Shown here one piece after another: positions 17,827-24,482 of a stretch of 27,360 nt of DNA (the stretch's first letter is position 1; every line of letters begins with the position of its first letter). The translations under genes were made by a program, and so were the position numbers. Location of the stretch: NCBI GenBank assembly GCA_903862155.1, contig CAIOXF010000001.1:1-27360 (forward strand), given 5' to 3'. This DNA comes from an uncultured cyanobacterium. Lineage in GTDB: Bacteria > Cyanobacteriota > Cyanobacteriia > PCC-6307 > Cyanobiaceae. Below the pieces are notes generated by a model. It made no database searches. It saw only the letters and a program-made list of their open reading frames with translations, and was not told the DNA's origin.

Positions 17827-17843
17827 CCTGGTGTCAAACCAGG
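17827..17843. other. Short perfect inverted repeat between ABC exporter and LCP genes
   Basis: CCTGGT and ACCAGG form a 6-bp stem with a 5-base loop, starting 17 bases after the ABC exporter stop. No T-run follows on either strand, so it is a weak terminator candidate; it could also be an operator for the LCP gene 63 bases downstream. Confidence 0.3.
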
Positions 17844-17906
17844 AACTGACCGCCCCAAGCCGCAGGGCGGGAATCAGAGCGCCAGCGGTGCCATAACTTG
17901 GCGGGG

Positions 17907-18824
17907 ATGAGCAATCCAGCGGCCGCACGGCCCCGTAAGCGCCGTAAGCGCGGCCCCGTGATCGCCGCCAGTGTGGTGGGCCTCGGAGGCGGGCTGCTGC
18001 TCTCCGGCCCCCTGGCCCACTTCCTCAACAGCAACCCGCTGGAGCGGGCCAGCAAGCTCAACAACCCCTTTGCCGCCTGGACGGGCATCGGCAACCAGGA
18101 CATCCTGTTGCTCGGCACCGATGTGGGCGGCGGCAACACCGATGTGATCACGGTGCTGCGGGTGGAGGGCGGCGTCACGACCATCACCCAGGTGCCGCGC
18201 GACTCCTACATCGAGGCGGAGGGCTACGGCCCCCACAAAATCAACGCCCTCTACAGCCTTGGCGGCACGGAGCTTCTCAAGCGCGAGCTCTCCCGCAAGC
18301 TGGGCCGGCCGATCAGCCACCACCTGATCGTGAATCTCTCTGGGATCCGGCGCATGGCCGATGCCCTGGGCGGCATCGAGGTGGACGTGCCCAAGCGCAT
18401 GTACTACGTGGACAACAGCCAGGGGCTCTACATCGACCTCCAGCCAGGCGTACAGACGCTCAAGGGGCGCGAGCTGGAGGGCTTCCTGCGCTTCCGCCAC
18501 GACGAGATGGGCGACATCGGTCGACTGGAACGCCAGCAACTGGCCCTCAAGGCCCTGTTCAAGAAACTCACCCGTCCCGACCAGTTGGTGCGGCTGCCGA
18601 TGCTGTTCACCGCCGCCGGCAAAGACCTCAAGACCGATCTGGGCCCGATGGAGCTGGGCGGCCTGATCACGGTGATGGGCACCACCAACCTGGACACCAA
18701 GCGTCTCGGGGGCCGGCCGTTCTTCCGCGATGGACTCAGCTACTGGGATGCGGAGTGGCCCACCCCTCCGGCCGGCGATGACGCCAGCCAGGGGGGCAAC
18801 GAGCGCTACAAGTTCTTGTTCTGA
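17907..18824 (+). CDS. LytR-CpsA-Psr (LCP) family cell-envelope protein
   Basis: LCP proteins are membrane-anchored phosphotransferases that attach polyprenyl-phosphate-linked glycans to peptidoglycan or another acceptor. The 305-residue product has a very basic cytoplasmic start (ARPRKRRKRG), one membrane segment at about 17-40, and an extracytoplasmic LCP domain. Its markers are DILLLGTDVGGGNTDVITVL, QVPRDSY (R98, D99), HKINALYSLGG, LGGIEVDVP, and LEGFLRFRHDEMGDIGRLER near 190-210, which carry the conserved acidic and arginine residues. The ATG at 17907 is used; an in-frame TTG at 17898 would add three residues. The last 19 bases overlap the 3' end of the opposite-strand mgtC-like gene. Confidence 0.92.
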   Translation: MSNPAAARPRKRRKRGPVIAASVVGLGGGLLLSGPLAHFLNSNPLERASKLNNPFAAWTGIGNQDILLLGTDVGGGNTDVITVLRVEGGVTTITQVPRDSYIEAEGYGPHKINALYSLGGTELLKRELSRKLGRPISHHLIVNLSGIRRMADALGGIEVDVPKRMYYVDNSQGLYIDLQPGVQTLKGRELEGFLRFRHDEMGDIGRLERQQLALKALFKKLTRPDQLVRLPMLFTAAGKDLKTDLGPMELGGLITVMGTTNLDTKRLGGRPFFRDGLSYWDAEWPTPPAGDDASQGGNERYKFLF

Positions 18825-19351
18825 CGGCGCTCCAGGCCGGAGTCAGAACCCTCCTCAACCGCGTTGCTATTGCCCTTGGCATTGCCGTTGCGACGATCCG
18901 AGAGGGTTACCAGGGCCAGCACCAGGGCCACCCCGGCCAGCAGCGGCGTGCTGGTCGCGAAGGTGATCCCCAACGCTGCGGTGAACCAGATCGACGCGGC
19001 ACTGGTGAGGCCATGCACCTCCGGCATCGCGCGCTTGGGCCGCGAGGGCACCAGGATCTCGCCCGCCCCCAGAAAACCCACCCCGGTGGCGATCCCCTGG
19101 ATCACCCGGCTGCGGGCCTGGGGGTCGGGACCGGCCGCGAGCACGAGCAGACAGGCGCTGAGGCCCACCAGCACATGCACCCGCACCCGATTGGGGTGAA
19201 GGGTGTTGCCGTGGTGGGCACGGTTCACCCCCACCAGCAGGCCGCAGAGCACGGCCAGACCAAGCCGGAGCAGGGTTTCCAGATCTGGGGTGACCTGCGG
19301 GCCCGTGAGCAGCAGAACCAACGACACGCCCTCCGGCCAATCGAGCCCCAT
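18806..19351 (-). CDS. MgtC/SapB family membrane protein
   Basis: A 181-residue polytopic membrane protein with the family signatures GLLVGVNR at 37-44, QGIATGVGFLGAGEI at 85-99 and HGLTSAASIWFTAALGI at 113-129. About four to five membrane segments are visible, followed by a polar tail rich in Asn, Gly and Glu that lacks the C-terminal ACT-like domain of some MgtC proteins. Members have been linked to magnesium limitation, membrane potential and acid survival; the biochemical role is unsettled. The ATG at 19351 is preceded by GGAG on the minus strand, about ten bases away. Its start lies only 2 bases from the proposed start of the divergent FUSC gene, and its 3' end overlaps the LCP gene tail-to-tail. 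Confidence 0.9.
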   Translation of the reverse strand: MGLDWPEGVSLVLLLTGPQVTPDLETLLRLGLAVLCGLLVGVNRAHHGNTLHPNRVRVHVLVGLSACLLVLAAGPDPQARSRVIQGIATGVGFLGAGEILVPSRPKRAMPEVHGLTSAASIWFTAALGITFATSTPLLAGVALVLALVTLSDRRNGNAKGNSNAVEEGSDSGLERRQNKNL

Positions 19352-19353
19352 CC

Positions 19354-20373
19354 TTGTGGCTCCAAGGGGCGGGCGCCATAGTTGCGCGGATTGATTCCTT
19401 TGTCCGCCACCCGTTGAATCCCGAGCTGCTGCGCAAGAGCCTGAAGCTCGCGGTGGCGGCTTTCCTCACGGCCGCGGTGGCCATGCATTTCCAGCGGATT
19501 GAGTTCGTCTGGTATCCGCTGCTGGCCGTGGTGATGGTGGTGGACGACAACGACGAGCAAACGGTGAAAGCGGCCCGGGCCCGCATCCTCGGCACGGTGG
19601 TGGGCGGCCTCGTGACCTTTCTGGTGCACACCGTGGTGAGCGGCTGGATGGGCGTGCTGTTCTCGATCCTGCTGATGGTGCCGGTACTGCGGGCCCTGCG
19701 CTGGGAGGCGGGCCTGAGCACCGGAGCGTTGGTGAGCGTGATGTTCCTGATGATTCCGGAACATGAGCAGCTCAACTGGAACTACGTGTTCAACCGGGCG
19801 ATCGACACCAGCGTGGGCTGCGCCATCGCGCTGGTGGTGGGCCTGCTGTTCTGGCCGCGCAACCGGCTCCAGGACCTGGCCCTGGCCGAGGAACGTCAGC
19901 TCCGGCAACTGGGCCAGCAGGTGGCCGGCTATCGGCAGTGGCTGCAGGAGGGCAGCAGCCGCCCCACACCCCTGGAACCGGTGAGCCTGAGCACCAACCT
20001 GGCGCGGATGAGCCAGTGGGTGCAACTGGAGCAGACGGGCCCGCGCAGGCCCTGGCTGCTGCGCCAGCGCTGGCGGCAGCGGCTGCTGGTGTGGCGCTCC
20101 GTGCAGCACCACTGGGTGCAGTGGGAGCGGCTGCTGCGCGATACCGATCCACGCGACCCCGCACCCGGCGACGCCCTGGGCGCCAGCCTGGAGATCCTGC
20201 TGCAGGTGCTCCATGGGGAGCAGCAGCCGGATCTGCGCCGGGCTTTTGATCCATGGCAGCAGGCAGCGGAACGGTCGCCGCGGCCCCTGCCGCTGCTGGC
20301 GATCGCTGAAGAGCTCCATCCCCTGCTGGCCGCCCTGGGAACGATCCAGTTGATGCGGCGGCAAGCGGCATGA
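19354..20373 (+). CDS. FUSC-family membrane protein, half-size, subunit A of pair 1
   Basis: A 339-residue protein with about six membrane segments (roughly residues 28-168) and a 170-residue helical C-terminal part predicted to be cytoplasmic. It resembles the N-terminal half of AaeB/YccS-type FUSC exporters: a first helix RKSLKLAVAAFLTAAVAMHF, an acidic DDNDEQTVKAARARILGT segment (64-81), and a last helix ending FWPRN (166-170). The start is uncertain: there is no ATG or GTG, so TTG at 19354 is given; TTG at 19414 is an alternative but would remove most of the sequence before LNPELL. Neither has a Shine-Dalgarno sequence. The stop overlaps the start of the next gene (ATGA), so A and B are probably made together and may form one heteromeric pump. 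Confidence 0.85.
   Translation: MWLQGAGAIVARIDSFVRHPLNPELLRKSLKLAVAAFLTAAVAMHFQRIEFVWYPLLAVVMVVDDNDEQTVKAARARILGTVVGGLVTFLVHTVVSGWMGVLFSILLMVPVLRALRWEAGLSTGALVSVMFLMIPEHEQLNWNYVFNRAIDTSVGCAIALVVGLLFWPRNRLQDLALAEERQLRQLGQQVAGYRQWLQEGSSRPTPLEPVSLSTNLARMSQWVQLEQTGPRRPWLLRQRWRQRLLVWRSVQHHWVQWERLLRDTDPRDPAPGDALGASLEILLQVLHGEQQPDLRRAFDPWQQAAERSPRPLPLLAIAEELHPLLAALGTIQLMRRQAA
20299..20306. repeat. HIP1 core (GCGATCGC)
   Basis: HIP1 octamer near the 3' end of the first FUSC gene; the flanks give GGCGATCGCT, so only the core is palindromic. Confidence 0.65.
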
Positions 20374-21467
20374 GCAAGCCGTCGCCCGCTCAGTTGCGCC
20401 GCTCCGACGTGCGCATGGCCGTGGCCGCCGGCCTGTCCAACGCCTTCACCACCTTCTCTGGCCTGCCGTTCGGGTACTACGCACCCCTGGCCGTGCTGGC
20501 CGTCACCAGCGGCACCTATGGCAACGCTGTGGGCCTCGGGCGCCAGCGCGTCCTGGGAAGCGTGCTGGGAGCACTGGTGCTGATTCTGTTTTACGAAGGT
20601 CTAAAGGGGATCCCCTTCGCCCTAGGCATCGCCTTAGCCCTGGGGCTGCAGCGCGTGCTGGGCGGCCTGTTGAACCTGCAGGTGGGCTACAAGGCAGGCG
20701 GGATCATCATCGTGATGGGCTGGCTGGTCCATGACGCCGAGCTCGGGGTCTGGGTGCCGCTGCGCCTGTTCTGGACCGTGTTCGGCATCCTCGTGGCGCT
20801 GGCCTGCCTGCGGCTGCTCTGGCCCACCTCCAGCCTGCGCGACAGCTGGACCGGCTGGGCCGCCGTGCTGCGCCAGCTGGCAGAACAACTGCGCATCGCC
20901 GCCGCCTTCACCCAGGATCCGCTGACGGCCACTCCGGTGGCCCCGGGCCCCCGCTCCACCATGCCGATCGTGGCGTCGATGATGGCGGTACGGAGCCTCA
21001 AGCCCGCCCTGCTCGATGAGCTCGGCGGCCCGCGCAGCACCCACCCAGCCCTACCGCTGCTGGCCCTGATCGATGAGAGCTGCTCAAGGCTGGTGGGAGT
21101 GGTGGAGGCCCTGCAGCACCGCCATCCCCATCAGTCGATGGGCGATCTGGCACCCATCCGCGAGGGTGAGGCTGCGCTGATGGAGGTGCTGGCCGATCAG
21201 CTGCAGTGCTGGGCCGCCCAACTGGCTGCCCAGAAACGCCCCGGCTGGGAAGCGATCCCACCGGCACCGGCCACCGCCCTGCGACTGCCGCAGGCTTGGC
21301 AGGAAGCGGAAACCCGGCTGGCCGATCCGGCCGTGAACCGGGTGTCGCTGGATCGGCTGAAGCGGGTGGCCGTGCGGCTGCGGCTGCTGCGCCAAGCCAT
21401 CGACGCCCTGGAGAGCACCGAACAGCACTGGCGCGGGGCCGGGGCACTGGCAGGAGGCCGGCGCTGA
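20370..21467 (+). CDS. FUSC-family membrane protein, half-size, subunit B of pair 1
   Basis: A 365-residue protein with about six membrane segments (to about residue 152) and a long C-terminal helical domain. Markers are GYYAPLAV (35-42), LGRQRVLGSVLGA (56-68), MGWL (116-119), PLRLFWT (130-136), and WP at 151-152 closing the membrane domain. The GRQRxxG element matches the R-x-x-G-T/S-x-x-G turn seen in FUSC proteins. It is collinear with the protein encoded at 24479-25570, with motif positions shifted by only two residues, so they are paralogues. ATGA overlap with the upstream gene indicates translational coupling. FUSC proteins export aromatic acids or other small molecules in characterised cases; the substrate here is unknown. 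Confidence 0.87.
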   Translation: MSKPSPAQLRRSDVRMAVAAGLSNAFTTFSGLPFGYYAPLAVLAVTSGTYGNAVGLGRQRVLGSVLGALVLILFYEGLKGIPFALGIALALGLQRVLGGLLNLQVGYKAGGIIIVMGWLVHDAELGVWVPLRLFWTVFGILVALACLRLLWPTSSLRDSWTGWAAVLRQLAEQLRIAAAFTQDPLTATPVAPGPRSTMPIVASMMAVRSLKPALLDELGGPRSTHPALPLLALIDESCSRLVGVVEALQHRHPHQSMGDLAPIREGEAALMEVLADQLQCWAAQLAAQKRPGWEAIPPAPATALRLPQAWQEAETRLADPAVNRVSLDRLKRVAVRLRLLRQAIDALESTEQHWRGAGALAGGRR

Positions 21468-21574
21468 CGCCCGTTCTCTGCGGATCGTGGTGAGTCTGGT
21501 GCGGGAGCGCCGCTACAGCCCGGCTGTGGTGATGGGTGCGGAGGCTGGCGATCTGATGCCGGGCAAGGGTCGCG

Positions 21575-21601
21575 ATCCCTGAACCCGGGCCCATCAGGGA
21601 T
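21575..21601. promoter_or_regulatory. Perfect 8-bp inverted repeat in the tolC leader
   Basis: ATCCCTGA (21575-21582) and TCAGGGAT (21594-21601) flank an 11-base GC-rich spacer containing CCCGGG. It stands 38 bases before the tolC-like GTG and about 108 bases after the FUSC-B stop. No T-run follows. It could be a regulator binding site for tolC or an RNA hairpin that lowers read-through from the first FUSC pair. Confidence 0.45.
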
Positions 21602-21639
21602 ACTGGTGCCGCCTGAAACACACGCTCAGGGTTGGGGTC

Positions 21640-23460
21640 GTGACCAGGCATTCCACCTTTTCCAGGAAGGATCGCGCTGCTGCCATCCTGGCGAGAGCCC
21701 TCGGCCCCACGCTGCTCCTGGTCATCACCAGCGGCCTGGGTGTGCCCCTGGCTCCCCGGGCTGCCCTGGCCAACCCTGAACTGCGGCAACTGGAGCGCAG
21801 CTGGCAAAAGCTCGACGGCCAGCTCAGAGCGCTGGATTCGCTGCTACCGGCCGAGCCTGTAGCGCTGCCGGTTGACCTGTACAGCACGCCTCCGCTGCCG
21901 GAGAAGCTGATCCGCGCCAACCAGCCCGCCAGCGGTGAACTGATGCTTGATCAGGCCACCCCCGCTGCCCCGCTGGCCCTGCCCACCGCCAGCCAGCTGC
22001 AGGCCCAGGGCGTTCAGGCGTTGAGCCTGGAACAGGCCCTGGCAGTTGCTTTCCAGGGCAGTGCCACGCTCCAGGCCCAGCGCGAGCAGGTGGCGGCATC
22101 CCTCGCCACCCTGCAGGCGGCCCTGGGCAGCTGGTGGCCGCGCATCAGCGCGGTGGCCTCCGGCGGCAGCAGCCAAACCGGCACCTCCTTCAACGCGCCC
22201 GTGGGCAATGGGTCGCTTGGCCTCGGGCCACAGTTCGCCCCCAACAGCCTGAGCACCCCCGGTGGCGGCAGCACGGCCGGGGCTTTCTATGTGCCGAATG
22301 GGGGCCGTGCCTACCTCAACCAATCCGAGAACCAGATCGAGGGGGGCCTGGAGCTCAACTACGACCTGATCGACTTCGCCCGCACCCCCAAGATCCAGGC
22401 GGCCCGGGCCCAGCTGCGCCAGGCGCGCAACACCTACGCCAACCAGCTGCGCCAGCTCCAACTCCAAGTGAGCCAGGCCTACTACCAGCTGCAGCAGGCC
22501 GAGCAGACCGTGCGGATCCGCGATGCGGCCGTGCGCAACGACCTGCTGATCCTGCAGGACACGCTCGACCTCAAGCAGGCGGGTCTGGTGCCGCGGCTGG
22601 ATGTGCTGCGGCGGCGCGCCATCGAAGCCAGCGACCAGGAACTGCTCATTCAGGCCCTGGCCGATCGGGCCGTGGCGCGCCGCCGCCTGGCGGTGCTGCT
22701 CAACCTGCCACCCCAGCTCACTCCTGAGGCGGGCGATCCGATCAAGCTGCAGCCCCGCTGGCCCCTCGACCTCGACAGGAGCATCCTGGCCGCCTACGCC
22801 GGCAACCCCGAACTCGATGCCCTGCTGGCAGCGCGCGAGGCGTTGGCCAAGGAACGCGACGCCACCGCCGCCGGGCTGCTGCCCAAGCTCTCGCTGTTTG
22901 CCGCAGCCGGTGGCAATGCCAGCAACACCAACCAGTTCAACATCACCGTCAGCAACGGCGGCTGCTGCGGCTCCACGGTGATTCCGGTGGAGAACACCAA
23001 CGGTTACAGCTGGTCGGTGGGGCTCACCCTGCGCTGGCTGCTGTTCGATGCCGGCACCACCGCTGCCCAGGCCCGGGCCTTCGACAAGCGCGCCGCAGCA
23101 GCGGCCCAGCAGTACGCCGCCCAGCGCAACGACATCCGCCTGCGGCTGGAGCAGGCCTTCTTCAACCACGAAGCCAGCCTGGCCAAGTTGGCCTCGGCCC
23201 GGCGCGGAGTGGCCGCGGCCTTGGAGGCGTTCCGCGATGTGCGGCTGCGCTACCAGACAGGCCTCTCCAGCGAACTGGATCTCTCCAACACCCAGGAGAA
23301 GCTGATCGCCAGCCTGGTGAGCCGGCTTAACGCCACGGTGGACGTGAACATCACCTACGCCCAGCTCCTGCGCGAACTGCTGCCGATGCCGCGCGACCCC
23401 AACGCGCCGATCGCCCCGATGCTGAAGCTGAATCCGGTGGTCCTGGTCGGGCCCTCGTAA
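21640..23460 (+). CDS. TolC-like outer membrane efflux channel
   Basis: A 606-residue outer membrane factor. It has an N-terminal signal peptide (basic start, LGPTLLLVITSGLGVPLAPR core, cleavage near ALA-NPE), a proline-containing linker, then two OEP repeats. Each repeat shows the TolC pattern of long amphipathic coiled helices (ARAQLRQARNTYANQLRQLQ, LRLEQAFFNHEASLAKLASA) around beta segments (GGLELNYDLIDFA and WSVGLTLRWLLFDAG). LRYQTGLSSELDLSNTQEKL is a typical helix turn of the family. It forms a trimeric outer-membrane and periplasmic tunnel for exporters or type I secretion. An adjacent Cys442-Cys443 pair is unusual. The start is GTG at 21640 with purine-rich sequence before it. It lies between two FUSC pairs, 8 bases before the second one. 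Confidence 0.92.
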   Translation: MTRHSTFSRKDRAAAILARALGPTLLLVITSGLGVPLAPRAALANPELRQLERSWQKLDGQLRALDSLLPAEPVALPVDLYSTPPLPEKLIRANQPASGELMLDQATPAAPLALPTASQLQAQGVQALSLEQALAVAFQGSATLQAQREQVAASLATLQAALGSWWPRISAVASGGSSQTGTSFNAPVGNGSLGLGPQFAPNSLSTPGGGSTAGAFYVPNGGRAYLNQSENQIEGGLELNYDLIDFARTPKIQAARAQLRQARNTYANQLRQLQLQVSQAYYQLQQAEQTVRIRDAAVRNDLLILQDTLDLKQAGLVPRLDVLRRRAIEASDQELLIQALADRAVARRRLAVLLNLPPQLTPEAGDPIKLQPRWPLDLDRSILAAYAGNPELDALLAAREALAKERDATAAGLLPKLSLFAAAGGNASNTNQFNITVSNGGCCGSTVIPVENTNGYSWSVGLTLRWLLFDAGTTAAQARAFDKRAAAAAQQYAAQRNDIRLRLEQAFFNHEASLAKLASARRGVAAALEAFRDVRLRYQTGLSSELDLSNTQEKLIASLVSRLNATVDVNITYAQLLRELLPMPRDPNAPIAPMLKLNPVVLVGPS

Positions 23461-23468
23461 CTGCAGCG

Positions 23469-24482
23469 ATGCACGGGCTGAACCCCACCGTGCGCTCGGC
23501 GCTCAGGCTCTGGCTGGCGGCAACCCTCGCCATTGGCATCACCCTCTGGACCGGTCGCCAGGGCACCTTGATGCTGGCGCTGATCCTGGCGGTGCTGTTC
23601 GTCAACGAGAACCAGATCGCCCCGGCGCGGCAGATGGTGCAGTTTCTCGGTGGAGCGATCGTGGGCGTGATCACCGCGCTGGTGCTGTTCCAGTTTTCGA
23701 GCGGGTGGTTGATGCTCAGCCTCGCCCTGCTGGCGGCAGGGCTGGTGGCGCGCGCCCTGGGGCTCAGCCAGGGCCTGAACATGACCTACCTCTGTGCCTG
23801 GGCGGTGCTGGTGTTGGGCCAAGGGGCCCGGTTCAACGCTGGGACTTTATTCAACCTGCTGGTGCCGGTGCTGGTGGGGGTGCTGACGGCTCAATTCGCC
23901 ACCTGGCTGGTGTGGCCACGGTTGCGCCGGCAGCGCCTGGAAGAACTCGACGCCCAGGTGGCAAGGCGCCTGGGCGAACAGCTCAAGCGCTTGCGGATGT
24001 GGTTAGCCGTGGGGGGAGAGCCCCCACCGGCGCTGCACTCCGCCGAACTGCTGCCGGCGATTCAGGAGCTGCAGCAGCTCAGCAGCACCAGCGCCGCCTC
24101 GGTGCCGGCCGGGATGCGGAGGCGGTGGGTGCAACTGGGCACGCTCTGGCGTGAGGTGCTGCGCCAGTGGCTGCTGCTCGAGCCCCAGCTGATCGCCCTA
24201 CCGGCCCCTTTGCCCCCAGCGCTACCGCCGCTGCTGCTGCACGCGCTCGATCAGCTCGAAGCCCAGCTTCAGGGCAACAGGCTGCAGACCGGGCCGAACG
24301 CAGCAAGGGCGGCCGAGCACTTCACGCCACTGGACTGGCAGCAATGGGGTGCTCAGGCAGGCGCGCCGCCCCTGGTACCCCTGGCCCTGGGCTGGCAACT
24401 GGCCCAGCTGACCGGGCTACTGCACAGCCAGCTGTTGGCGCGGCACGCGATCGAGCGGGCGGCGCCCACAGCTGCGCCATGA
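23469..24482 (+). CDS. FUSC-family membrane protein, half-size, subunit A' of pair 2
   Basis: A 337-residue protein with about six membrane segments in residues 10-150 and a helical C-terminal domain. It is collinear with the protein at 19354-20373: LNP at 4-6 (21-23 there), NENQ at 46-49 (DDNDEQ there), a Gly-rich turn at 60-66, and WP at 149-150 ending the membrane part (167-168 there). Sequence identity is visibly lower than between the B-type partners, and the first half resembles the DUF2955 branch of FUSC-related proteins as I recall it. It starts 8 bases after tolC and its stop overlaps the next gene by 4 bases, so tolC, A' and B' probably share a transcript. Confidence 0.83.
   Translation: MHGLNPTVRSALRLWLAATLAIGITLWTGRQGTLMLALILAVLFVNENQIAPARQMVQFLGGAIVGVITALVLFQFSSGWLMLSLALLAAGLVARALGLSQGLNMTYLCAWAVLVLGQGARFNAGTLFNLLVPVLVGVLTAQFATWLVWPRLRRQRLEELDAQVARRLGEQLKRLRMWLAVGGEPPPALHSAELLPAIQELQQLSSTSAASVPAGMRRRWVQLGTLWREVLRQWLLLEPQLIALPAPLPPALPPLLLHALDQLEAQLQGNRLQTGPNAARAAEHFTPLDWQQWGAQAGAPPLVPLALGWQLAQLTGLLHSQLLARHAIERAAPTAAP

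Noticed and set aside
21844..23169. 441-codon minus-strand open frame opposite the TolC gene
   Set aside because: Gly/Gln/Leu-rich antisense frame with no motifs; the plus strand carries a convincing outer membrane factor.
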